Both the position numbers and the translations under genes were made by a program. A stretch of 64,000 bases of DNA, from positions 251,823 to 315,822 of the forward strand of contig CAJJDN010000005.1 of the NCBI GenBank assembly GCA_905182985.1, in the 5' to 3' direction. Shown here piece by piece: positions 27,735-38,573 of the stretch. Under the pieces are notes generated by a model, which saw nothing but the letters and a program-made list of their open reading frames with translations, did no database searches and had not been told where the DNA came from. This DNA is from Paramecium sonneborni. Taxonomy: Eukaryota > Ciliophora > Oligohymenophorea > Peniculida > Parameciidae. How positions within the stretch are numbered: the stretch's first letter is position 1; every line of letters begins with the position of its first letter.

Positions 27735-28700
27735 TTCTTAAATTGATGTTTAAAAATATTATATAATTATATTTAAAACAATATATAATTTAGTAGAGCC
27801 ATAGAGTTTCAATGAATTTTAATTATATAATCTATTAAAAATAAAATTTTAAAGTCAAAAGAATTGAAGTATAAGAAAGTAACTATTCTTATATTATGTT
27901 TATTTGATTACCATTTTTAACCTTAAGTTTGACTTTTCAATAGAAGCAAAATATTATATGATTTTTAAAAATATTTGAAATGCAATACTGAGATAGAAAC
28001 TATATTTTATTGATGCTTAAAATATAAAATTGATTATAAATCTTGTAAATCAAAATATAAAATTGATTATAAATCTTGTAAATTAAAATAACCCAGATTT
28101 TGAAGCATGTGGGAATATCAAATACAAAATTGGATCTTCTAAGTATTAAGAGTAAAGAGATGGATTCTCTTTAAGAGTTTTCTATTAGAAGAAAATAATA
28201 TTATGTATGTTTTAATTTTTATAAATTGTATTGATAAGTGAATATAAGTAGAAGAATTATAATATTTAAAAAAATTAATTATTTAATTAGAATTTATAGA
28301 TTATAAATATGTAATGATTAATTGTAAGTTTAATCTATTTGCATTCTTTTATTAGAAATATTTTATTAGAATGAAACCTAATATTTTATTTTAAATAGAA
28401 TTGAAGGATGCATTTTAGAATTAAATTAAAAACTTAAATATATAATTGTATCTATTTAGTATGATTAAATGAAGAAATTATGTTGTTAATAGTTCTAATG
28501 ATTTTTAATATATAATTATCAAAATGGAAAACGAACTGAAGTGAAATTTTAGAATATTTGAGGTTCAGAAAATTAAATGATAAGTTCTTAATATTCTAAC
28601 ATTAAATAAGATTATTTTCTTGAAATAATTTGAAAAGGATGTAAAAATATTTGTCCAGAGTAAATATTAATTATAATTTATATTTGAAGGAAGATAGAAA
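27735..28700 (+). other. Long intergenic region, about 970 bp
   Basis: No convincing gene. A 44-codon frame starts near 28108 (MWEYQIQNWIF) but has no supporting features. It contains the 33-bp tandem duplication described separately. Confidence 0.4.
28019..28084. repeat. Two tandem copies of a 33-bp unit
   Basis: 28019-28051 and 28052-28084 are identical except for the last base (C in the first, T in the second). The unit contains ATAAAATTGATTATAAATC. It lies in the intergenic region before the K+ channel gene. Confidence 0.9.
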
Positions 28701-30020
28701 ATGATGAATTAAGCCTCAGATGATTAATCATATAAAACAATAAAATCGGGAAAGTCAATGGCTTAAATAGGTTAAACAATTTCAGGGGAATATTCATCAG
28801 AGAAGAAGAAGTAAATTTAATAAAAAATTTACTTAATATTAAATGATTATGAATGTAATAAGTTAGTAAGTGAATAAATATGATAGGCATTTGTTTTATC
28901 AATTTTATCTATTTTCATAATCTCACTTGATATATTATTATTAATATTGGAGACAGAGAAAGAATTAGGAATAATAGATATTTGGATAAGTGCAAATTCA
29001 GGAGTGAGTAGTTATTTTTTAATAGAATATATATTTAGAGTGGCATCTTATAATGCATTTGAAGAAACCTTGGTTGAATTTATAAAAAGTAAGAATTTAA
29101 TAAATGAAGAGCCATATAATCTAGTTGATATTTTTGCATTATTATATTCAATAATAGAATAAATATTATATCTGATAGATTTATAGGTTGATCCTAGAAT
29201 AAAAGTATTAAGAATGTTAATAGTTTTACGGTTGATAAGAATATTCAAATTTTAAACATTTGCTTTAGGAGTGAAAGTAATTAATTGATTTATTTGATAG
29301 ATCTTAATAAGAGGATTATCAGAAAGTATGCAAGCACTATCTTTATTATTATTTTTTACAATGATATGTATAAATATAAATTCTAAATACTGAGGTGTAA
29401 TATTGATATCTAGTTTTATGTACTTTGCAGAGAAAGAGTTTGTTGATGATAGTTAAATATAAAATATACCATAAGCAATTTGGTGGGCAATTATTACAAT
29501 AACAACTGTTGGATATGGAGATTATGTTCCAAAATCTCTATTAGGAAAGTTTATTGGAGTTTTGAGTCTGATTTTTGGAGTTTTATTACTTTCACTTCCT
29601 GTAGCAATTATTGGAAATAAATTTCAGGAGATTTATTTATAGAATAAGAAAGAGGAAACAAAAAGAGCAAGAAAGAATGCAAAAGTAAATTACAAAATAC
29701 TATTGAAATTAGACTCATTATAATTAAATTTAAAATCAAAATGAAAAAGAAATCTATAGAATAATATTAAAATTAAATGAATTAGAATAAGTAAATGAAA
29801 GGATTGAATAATGTTTGAAAGATAATCAATTTTTATATAGAAGTCATATCAATTAATAAATTAATTAGGTATTTCAAGAGATGCATAAAGTATGATTGAT
29901 AAGATTGAAATAAATAGAGAAAATGGTAAGAGTAAGAATAAGTAAAAAGAGAGATTGAGTACTTAGGAAAGAATTATAAAAATAAGAGAAGAGATTTTAA
30001 ATAGTAGAAAAAATAAATGA
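28701..30020 (+). CDS. Voltage-gated potassium channel, six-TM, without T1 domain
   Basis: Encodes 397 residues with five introns (28866-28886, 29277-29300, 29368-29394, 29685-29712, 29843-29868; 21-28 nt). S1 starts near residue 56 (AFVLSILSIFIISLDILLL). S4 is clear: RIKVLRMLIVLRLIRIFK, with arginines every third residue. The pore helix and selectivity filter are AIWWAIITITTVGYGDY near residue 245, followed by S6 (FIGVLSLIFGVLLLSLPVAIIGNKF), which has a PVA motif like the Kv PVP hinge. There is no N-terminal T1 assembly domain; a cytosolic coiled-coil-like C-tail follows. Paramecium has many K+ channel genes controlling swimming behaviour. The third intron ends in GAG rather than TAG or CAG, but is required for the S5-pore frame. 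Confidence 0.92.
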
Positions 30021-30090
30021 ATTTTTTTGATTATATTATTTTTTAAATTTGTTTATTGATAAATTTATGATTGATTATTTTAATGTAATA

Positions 30091-31423
30091 TCATGCATAT
30101 TCTTAATTTTATTTCTTTTTATTTGGTACTGAAATAAATGCTTCATTATAGAGTGTCTATAATTTTTCTTATCTAGAATTTGCTTATAATTAAGCTTCTT
30201 ATTCATTTTGATCAGCATCATATTCCGAATCATCATCACAAGTGAAAATCTTGGTATATCTAGTATCTGTTCTAGTATCACCAGGTTTGATAAAATGACC
30301 TCTAAATTTTCTATATTCTTTTTGATTTTTATTATTAGCTTTTGCAGAATTGATTTTAGCATAAACTTTATTACAATGTTTTGGAATGAAATCAAATTAT
30401 AGATTATTAATTTCTATTTTTTTATTAGATCTTAAATCATCAACTTCAGATGGATCAATACTACATAAAGAACTTTTAGGTCTTGATTTCTTTGTATTAG
30501 ATTTTAATAATAAAGAATAATCTTCTTCTTAAATTTATGTAAGTGTACATTCATTAAACCATTAATATTTTTAACTCCAATCATTTTCTAATATTAGATT
30601 CTTATAAACTAAAGTTTCTTTATTCTTTTTAATATTTCTAAGTACTAAAGGATGAGATACCATAGTATCATTAGTACATTATTCAACACTTATTTTTCTA
30701 AGAATATCTAAATATTCTATATAAAACATTAATTTTCTGTATTAGTTTCTATTAATTACTTTCATATATGATTAATATCTATCAACTCTATCTGCTTAAA
30801 ATACTCGAGCATGCATTAAAAATAATCTTTCACATAATTCTGACATTTCTATTAATTATTAACATAGATATTATTCAAATTGATCTAATCCTTTATTCTT
30901 TTATTTAAATCCATCAGATGTCAATGTATCTTTAGCTCTTAATAAAATATAAATGCTTAAATGCGATAATTTTAATCTAAATTCTGCATCTTTTTTTCCA
31001 CATCTTCTATGTTTTCTTTCTTTTGCAAATACTTCATCAATTGATTATATTGCTTATTTTATATGTTATGAGGATATTCTACAAAATCTTCCTTTATATA
31101 ATCTAAAATCTATTTTATTTTAATTACTTAATTCCTGTTAATTAATAGAAATCATTTAATCCTTATCTTTTAACACCTCTAGATTTTATATCACTTTCTA
31201 TTAGTTATATTTATTATTCTTTTGTAAAATTCTCTGAATATCCTGTTAATTATTCCCAACGATATCGAAGTGTATTAGCTTTCTATACTTTCTCTCCTGT
31301 TTATAATTCAAATTTTCTAGCTACTTAAGTCCAGCTAGTACAATTCTTCCCTCCAAATGCATCTACTATTGCTAAGAACTCCTTGTCAAATTTCTAATCT
31401 TATTTGTGATACCTTGAACTCAT
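30091..31423 (-). CDS. SANT/Myb-like ciliate protein, copy 1
   Basis: Encodes 435 residues with one 25-nt intron (plus-strand 31103-31127). The N-terminus holds a SANT/Myb-like helix set: EFLAIVDAFGGKNCTSWTQV, then LRYRWEQLTG. A second block, IESDIKSRGVKRQGLNDFYQ followed by KGRFCRI, recurs in the gene at 61396. The C-terminal part contains DPSEVDDLRS, KHCNKVYAKINSAKAN and FIKPGDTRTDTRYTKIFT, then an acidic Q/E-rich tail. A DNA- or histone-tail-binding role is typical of SANT domains and is inference. The 5' half is repeated at 32144-32659 by assembly overlap 3; the copy at 30091-31423 is complete within one contig. Confidence 0.7.
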
Positions 31424-31481
31424 TTACTATTTTAATTCTAATTAAACTAAGCCATTTTTGCCCAATTTAAAAAATCATATA

Positions 31482-32143
31482 NNNNNNNNNNNNNNNNNNN
31501 NNNNNNNNNNNNNNNNNNNNNNNNNNNNNNNNNNNNNNNNNNNNNNNNNNNNNNNNNNNNNNNNNNNNNNNNNNNNNNNNNNNNNNNNNNNNNNNNNNNN
31601 NNNNNNNNNNNNNNNNNNNNNNNNNNNNNNNNNNNNNNNNNNNNNNNNNNNNNNNNNNNNNNNNNNNNNNNNNNNNNNNNNNNNNNNNNNNNNNNNNNNN
31701 NNNNNNNNNNNNNNNNNNNNNNNNNNNNNNNNNNNNNNNNNNNNNNNNNNNNNNNNNNNNNNNNNNNNNNNNNNNNNNNNNNNNNNNNNNNNNNNNNNNN
31801 NNNNNNNNNNNNNNNNNNNNNNNNNNNNNNNNNNNNNNNNNNNNNNNNNNNNNNNNNNNNNNNNNNNNNNNNNNNNNNNNNNNNNNNNNNNNNNNNNNNN
31901 NNNNNNNNNNNNNNNNNNNNNNNNNNNNNNNNNNNNNNNNNNNNNNNNNNNNNNNNNNNNNNNNNNNNNNNNNNNNNNNNNNNNNNNNNNNNNNNNNNNN
32001 NNNNNNNNNNNNNNNNNNNNNNNNNNNNNNNNNNNNNNNNNNNNNNNNNNNNNNNNNNNNNNNNNNNNNNNNNNNNNNNNNNNNNNNNNNNNNNNNNNNN
32101 NNNNNNNNNNNNNNNNNNNNNNNNNNNNNNNNNNNNNNNNNNN
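31482..32143. other. Sequence gap (662 N)
   Basis: Run of N. Because the same sequence flanks both sides, little or nothing is probably missing here. Confidence 0.95.
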
Positions 32144-32659
32144 AATCCATCAGATGTCAATGTATCTTTAGCTCTTAATAAAATATAAATGCTTAAATGT
32201 GATAATTTTAATCTAAATTCTGCATCTTTTTTTCCACATCTTCTATGTTTTCTTTCTTTTGCAAATACTTCATCAATTGATTATATTGCTTATTTTATAT
32301 GTTATGAGGATATTCTACAAAATCTTCCTTTATATAATCTAAAATCTATTTTATTTTAATTACTTAATTCCTGTTAATTAATAGAAATCATTTAATCCTT
32401 ATCTTTTAACACCTCTAGATTTTATATCACTTTCTATTAGTTATATTTATTATTCTTTTGTAAAATTCTCTGAATATCCTGTTAATTATTCCCAACGATA
32501 TCGAAGTGTATTAGCTTTCTATACTTTCTCTCCTGTTTATAATTCAAATTTTCTAGCTACTTAAGTCCAGCTAGTACAATTCTTCCCTCCAAATGCATCT
32601 ACTATTGCTAAGAACTCCTTGTCAAATTTCTAATCTTATTTGTGATACCTTGAACTCAT
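32144..32659 (-). other. False partial copy of the SANT-like gene (5' part)
   Basis: Repeats the start of the gene at 30091-31423, with ATG at 32659, and is cut by the N gap on its 3' side. Part of assembly overlap 3. Confidence 0.85.
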
Positions 32660-32820
32660 TTACTATTTTAATTCTAATTAAACTAAGCCATTTTTGCCCA
32701 ATTTAAAAAATCATATAAACTTGTTCTTTGACAATGGAATAATCTTTCTATTAATTGTAAGGATAAAAATAACAAGGCTTTCTTAAATATATACAATAAT
32801 AAAACTCTATAATTTAATTA

Positions 32821-34080
32821 TCATTCTATTACAGATAAATTTATATAAATATTATTTATCATTCCTATCAAGATTATTCTTATTATCATTTCCAAGTATT
32901 TTGATTCTACTTAAATACTTAAAAATTATATAAATTTTATCTAAAGATTTTCCTTATATTTCCTTAATAAGATTTATTTATTTTATTTTTATATTGATAA
33001 TCTTGAATATAGTTATACAACATAAAAACTTTAATTATAAATTCTTGAATCACAAAATATTATGATGTTTGATTTTATCCAAATTCCAAAATTACATTAT
33101 CAACATCAATTTAGATTTCCCTCCAAACTTTTATTTTTATTTACTAAAGAAGTTACAATTATAATCTAAAAAACTTTTATCATCTCTATCCAAAAATATT
33201 CTATATTTCCTCATCCAATTTTATTTTATATATATAAAACGTAATGAACCCTACATATAATCAATATTTATGATATTCTTCTTATTTTATATTTAATAAT
33301 CCTTCTTTTCCTCATTTTTTAAAAACTTATCTTTCCAATCAACATTTTTTTTATTCCACTAAATATTTTATTTAAATATCAAACCAGAAAATTAAAATTC
33401 CACTTGACTCAAATTTTTAAAATATCATTTTATTAGCTTAAAATCAGAGGACACTCCTAAAATTTCAAAAATTCATTTCCCATAAATTTATGATCAATTA
33501 ATTCTCATCCAATAATATTTTTTACAATATCAATTTCCTGCCTTTATTAAGATAAAACATCTAAAATTATCTCTAACATTAAGAGACCTTCTACAACAGA
33601 TTCTTAATTCATTATTTTAATAAAATTTGATTCTAATTTAAATATTACCATCAAAATCTATTTTTCTATTATTGTTTTGTACAATCTCTTTGAACTTAAG
33701 TTTCTTTTATAGCATTTTTATAAATCCAATTTATTTTATTTGATTAAAATAAAATTTTTCAAACCATTTATTATTTTATTCATATTAGGCAACAGAATGA
33801 AAGTCTTTGATTAATCATTTGTCACAAAATTAGTTATTGTTATCATTCTTATTTATATTTTAATAAATCTAACTCAGAATTTATTTCATATTCAAACCTC
33901 CTTATAAAATTTGTCTTAACTTGTTTTTGATAAAAAATTAAGAAAAATAGCAATTCAAATTTTTTAAAATTCAGATAATCTTGATGTAATTATTAATTTG
34001 GGACAATTGAGTTTTTCAAAATGTCATTTCTATTAGAACTGCTTCAATTTAATTTCTAGATATTATTATTTTAATTAATT
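32821..34080 (-). pseudogene. Probable damaged or unresolved gene with helical-repeat character
   Basis: The minus strand has coding-like segments in changing frames. From the 5' side: KFELLFFLIFYQKQVKTNF, ending at TGA; then VVEGLLMLEIILDVLSQQRQ; after an in-frame TGA, ELIDHKFMGNEFLKFQECP in the same frame; another TGA; then a shifted frame with WNKKNVDWKDKFLKNEEKK. A last segment, after a plausible 25-nt intron, ends at TGA 32821-32823. Two TGAs interrupt otherwise good coding text and no short GT..AG intron removes them. The leucine-rich helices suggest ARM/HEAT-type repeats. It may be a decaying gene, a gene with sequencing errors, or one with unusual introns. Confidence 0.45.
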
Positions 34081-34545
34081 CTAATATAATTTTTTTAAGT
34101 TTTAATCATTTCTTGAATTAGAAGACTATTAAATCATTTTTTGATTGCAACAATAAAATGATTTTCTTAAAATTTTATTTATAATTGTTTTAATATTTTA
34201 TTTTGTTTTTTAAAAATTATTAACATATAAATTTGTATATTATATTTCATTTAAAAGTATTTGCTAATATCTTTGATAATCCCAAAAATGTTCAACACTT
34301 CTTGATTTTATTGTTTATTTATGAAGTATAAAGAAAGCTCTAATTATAAATTGAAATTAGTATTTCAATAAAATAATAAAATTAAACTCCAACAACATTC
34401 TCTCAAAATGATTTAAAGTTGTAAATTTAAATAATATTGTGATTTTTATTTAAATAAATATATTATTTTTGAAATTGGATCTTTATTGAATGTATATATT
34501 TATTAAATAAATAACTATAATTAAAATATATTGAATATAATAATA

Positions 34546-36962
34546 CGATATGTTAGCTGGAATGAAATAATTAATAAAATAAAGAAAATAATTGAGAAAA
34601 TTAAATTTAATCAGGTATTGTTTCTAAACATATTAGTTATGAATCTTTTAAATCTTTCAGCATATTAATGTGGAGGAATAGCAGAAATATCAGGACCTTA
34701 AAAACATCTTTTACAACAATATTCTATCTTCTTTTTTGTGCTAAGATAGATAGAGATATGAGAAATACTTAAAATTAGTCAAAATATCAATAATTCCAAA
34801 GAAATAAATTTTATCACCATTTTTTGATTGAATTATTGAGATATCATCAGATTCTACCTCTTAGAATATGTCAGTTCTTGAAGAAGTTTGAAGAACATTA
34901 ATTTCATGAATTCCTAAGAGTAAACTATAATCTATAATGTTATTTTAAGCAAAAAAATCTGCATCTCTACATAATTATGTTAGTAATTCACTTTATTTAT
35001 CTATTCTTATATTCATTTTTTCATGAGATTCTAAAAAATTTAAATCTTTTCTGGCAACAGTATAATCAGCATTATTTGGAGTTTTTCTTTGATGAAGACT
35101 TCCTTTTATATCATATCTTATATTAATTTCATGAGATGTTTTAAATACATTACTCATTATAACAAAATGTATTTTTTTATCATCTAATATAATTTTATGC
35201 ATTCCAAATAATTTTATTATTAAGGATTATCTAAAATCTTTAAGATGTTTAAAATAATTGTATAAAATATGCCTCATAAAAGTGAATTCTGTTTTGGAAA
35301 TAGTTTTTAATGTATATATACCATCTTAAGAATAATAAAAAAAACTTCCACTTTTACCAGTTGATGTTAATTCAGATAATGTACTTAGATCTCCTTTTAA
35401 AATACTTGATAATAAAGTTTCAGGTCCAATACTACTCAAATAATTATCGTTATCTATAAAAAACATTTTTCTTATGTGATTGAATACTTAAGGAGCATAA
35501 TCAAAGAATTTACATACTTTAAAAGTAGTTTTATCATTTCCTGTTCTTTTAGGCATAAGTTCAAAATAATATTTTAATTTAAAATCTTTTAGATTAACTT
35601 CATAATCACTTAATGCATTAACTGATTTGACAGCCATTTAAATTCCTATCATCATATTTAATACAAGATTCCAATTTTAATGACCAAATTAAACAGATAA
35701 GGCAGGTTTTCTTTTTTTATTTATGTTAGCTATAGTAACTCTTCTTTTTTCAGNCGATATGTTAGCTGGAATGAAATAATTAATAAAATAAAGAAAATAA
35801 TTGAGAAAATTAAATTTAATCAGGTATTGTTTCTAAACATATTAGTTATGAATCTTTTAAATCTTTCAGCATATTAATGTGGAGGAATAGCAGAAATATC
35901 AGGACCTTAAAAACATCTTTTACAACAATATTCTATCTTCTTTTTTGTGCTAAGATAGATAGAGATATGAGAAATACTTAAAATTAGTCAAAATATCAAT
36001 AATTCCAAAGAAATAAATTTTATCACCATTTTTTGATTGAATTATTGAGATATCATCAGATTCTACCTCTTAGAATATGTCAGTTCTTGAAGAAGTTTGA
36101 AGAACATTAATTTCATGAATTCCTAAGAGTAAACTATAATCTATAATGTTATTTTAAGCAAAAAAATCTGCATCTCTACATAATTATGTTAGTAATTCAC
36201 TTTATTTATCTATTCTTATATTCATTTTTTCATGAGATTCTAAAAAATTTAAATCTTTTCTGGCAACAGTATAATCAGCATTATTTGGAGTTTTTCTTTG
36301 ATGAAGACTTCCTTTTATATCATATCTTATATTAATTTCATGAGATGTTTTAAATACATTACTCATTATAACAAAATGTATTTTTTTATCATCTAATATA
36401 ATTTTATGCATTCCAAATAATTTTATTATTAAGGATTATCTAAAATCTTTAAGATGTTTAAAATAATTGTATAAAATATGCCTCATAAAAGTGAATTCTG
36501 TTTTGGAAATAGTTTTTAATGTATATATACCATCTTAAGAATAATAAAAAAAACTTCCACTTTTACCAGTTGATGTTAATTCAGATAATGTACTTAGATC
36601 TCCTTTTAAAATACTTGATAATAAAGTTTCAGGTCCAATACTACTCAAATAATTATCGTTATCTATAAAAAACATTTTTCTTATGTGATTGAATACTTAA
36701 GGAGCATAATCAAAGAATTTACATACTTTAAAAGTAGTTTTATCATTTCCTGTTCTTTTAGGCATAAGTTCAAAATAATATTTTAATTTAAAATCTTTTA
36801 GATTAACTTCATAATCACTTAATGCATTAACTGATTTGACAGCCATTTAAATTCCTATCATCATATTTAATACAAGATTCCAATTTTAATGACCAAATTA
36901 AACAGATAAGGCAGGTTTTCTTTTTTTATTTATGTTAGCTATAGTAACTCTTCTTTTTTCAG
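34546..36962. repeat. Assembly overlap 4: 34546-35753 repeated at 35755-36962
   Basis: 1,208 bp repeated across a single n at 35754, apparently identical. It duplicates the 3' half of the PIP5K gene. Confidence 0.95.
34611..35753 (-). other. False partial copy of the PIP5K gene (3' half)
   Basis: Contains the C-terminal kinase segment including DIKGSLHQR and FGIIDIL, cut at 35753 by the n. It is part of assembly overlap 4. Confidence 0.9.
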
Positions 36963-38217
36963 CTAATTCTAAATCTTTTTTCTTTTTATCATTAAATTCT
37001 TCTAATTTTTTTTAATACATTTTCTCTAATCTGTCTAATGATTATTAAGTTTATTATTTTAATTCATGAATTTTAATTAAAGCTTCCTTATAATTATCCC
37101 TAATTTAATCTTCTATCATATAATTAATTTTTTCTAAACCATCTGTTAATTCAGGATCTAAAGTTTCTTCACTTTCTTTAGATTGTAAATTATAATCAAT
37201 TTTAATAGGAATTTCTTAATCTCCTCTATGTATAAATGGACCAATTTAACTATTAGAACAAATAATTTAACTATTTTAAACAATTCCTTATTGGCGAGGT
37301 GGTTTATTAACATTTATTGTACTTGACATTCTTAATGAAAGTGCATCTATTTCTTCTCCCATTAAATATTATATTCCAAATTAACTATTTGTATTTGGTC
37401 TCCTATAAAATAATATTTATAAATAATACAATTTCTTTTAACAAAACATTAAACTTGAAATTAAATTTGGCTTAGCTTATCCTGTTGTAGAATATCTATT
37501 TTATTTTAATCCTATCATCATTTAAAATAAATCTACTGTTTAATTCTTTATTAGATATAACTCACTTAAAACAATTTAATCTTATTTTAAAGTTGCCTCT
37601 TTTATAGATATAGTTATTCCTTTCCTTAAGAATTCAAAAATGTCTAGTAGAGTAGGATCACTAGCTAATATTCCTTTATATTCTATAAATGACACTTTTT
37701 CATCATTATTTTTATCCATTTATGTAAATATATATGCAACTCTTTTTTCTAAATGATCTCTTATCTCATTTGTTATTGCTGTTCCAGTCATAACAACCCA
37801 AGAATCTATCAAAGCTTGCATTGTCTATTAAAAATCTTTTAATGTAAAAAAGCCTTTTCTATTTTAATCTATTAATTTATATGATATCTCAGCTTTTTCA
37901 TCTTAAGAACCATAAGTTATTTTATCAAAATAAGCAAGAAATTCATTAAATTATAATTTACCATCCTAATCTTCATCAATTATTTAAAATAAACAATCAC
38001 TCAATACTTAAACTGTTTCAAGACCTAATAATCCCATATTATCTCTAAATTAATTTTTTGTTAAATAATTAGATCCATTTGTCATTCTCTAAAATCTTTT
38101 TATAAATAATTTTTATTACCTTCTCTGTAATTCTTAAACTTCTTCAGCTGAAAATCTGAATTTAGTCATTTTATTCTTCATACCCTGTTAATTACTATTT
38201 TTACCACAGCATAACAT
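35820..38217 (-). CDS. Calcium-sensor (NCS-like EF-hand) fused to phosphatidylinositol-phosphate kinase
   Basis: Encodes 772 residues with introns at plus-strand 38096-38119, 37403-37429 and 35950-35977. The first 190 residues are NCS/recoverin-like: EF-hand loops DEDQDGKLQFNE and DKNNDEKVSFIE are intact, spaced as in NCS-1. A linker with a coiled coil follows (KIHELKQQTQQSLDRLEKMY). From about residue 430 is a PIPK catalytic domain: YTLKTI with the ATP-binding Lys, DIKGSLHQR (the DLKGS motif), IIDYSLLLGIHE, and FGIIDIL with the metal-binding IID. The third intron restores the ending KKKIEY...PPHQYAERFKRF. The product should make PI(4,5)P2 under calcium control. The same NCS-PIP5K fusion is known in Plasmodium. 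The 27-nt second intron is in frame, so it could also be read through (781 residues). No Gly follows Met1, so myristoylation is not predicted. Confidence 0.93.
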
Positions 38218-38573
38218 TTTTTTATAATAAATAATAATTAAGTAAATATTCATAATTTAATATATATTAGTTTACATGAAATTCATTTCATTATCAATTC
38301 CTAATTAAGATTGCATATATGATTTCCTTATTCTTAAGATATATATTCATCTAAATTCTTAATAAAATTATTTATGAATTTTTTAATCCTATTTCTTATA
38401 TTGATTAAAAATGATTAATCATTTAATAAAAATTATTATGGATTATTTTTCAATTACCTTATTAATTGTAAATCAAAGAGAATTGATTTTGAGATTAAAT
38501 TAATTAAAGGTTTAAAATAATATAAATTATATATAGAAAAAAATTCAAAAATTATATTTATATTAAATGAAAA
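38218..38573. other. Intergenic region, 356 bp
   Basis: Lies between two minus-strand genes. No frame or repeat of note; it should hold the PIP5K promoter and the end of the RBR gene. Confidence 0.5.

Larger units (their letters stand above)
30908..32717. repeat. Assembly overlap 3: 30908-31481 repeated at 32144-32717 around an N gap
   Basis: 574 bp flanking both sides of the 662-N run. The copies differ at one base that I noticed (C at 30964, T at 32200), so the contigs could derive from two alleles or carry a sequencing error. The gap length is therefore not real. Confidence 0.95.

Noticed and set aside
28108..28240. A 44-codon frame starting MWEYQIQNW
   Set aside because: Frames of this length arise often by chance when only TGA is a stop in AT-rich DNA; no other support.
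31447..32171. Open frames across the N runs (also at 47766-48299)
   Set aside because: They consist of unknown bases; the flanks are repeats of each other and belong to the SANT-like gene and TRAPPC11.
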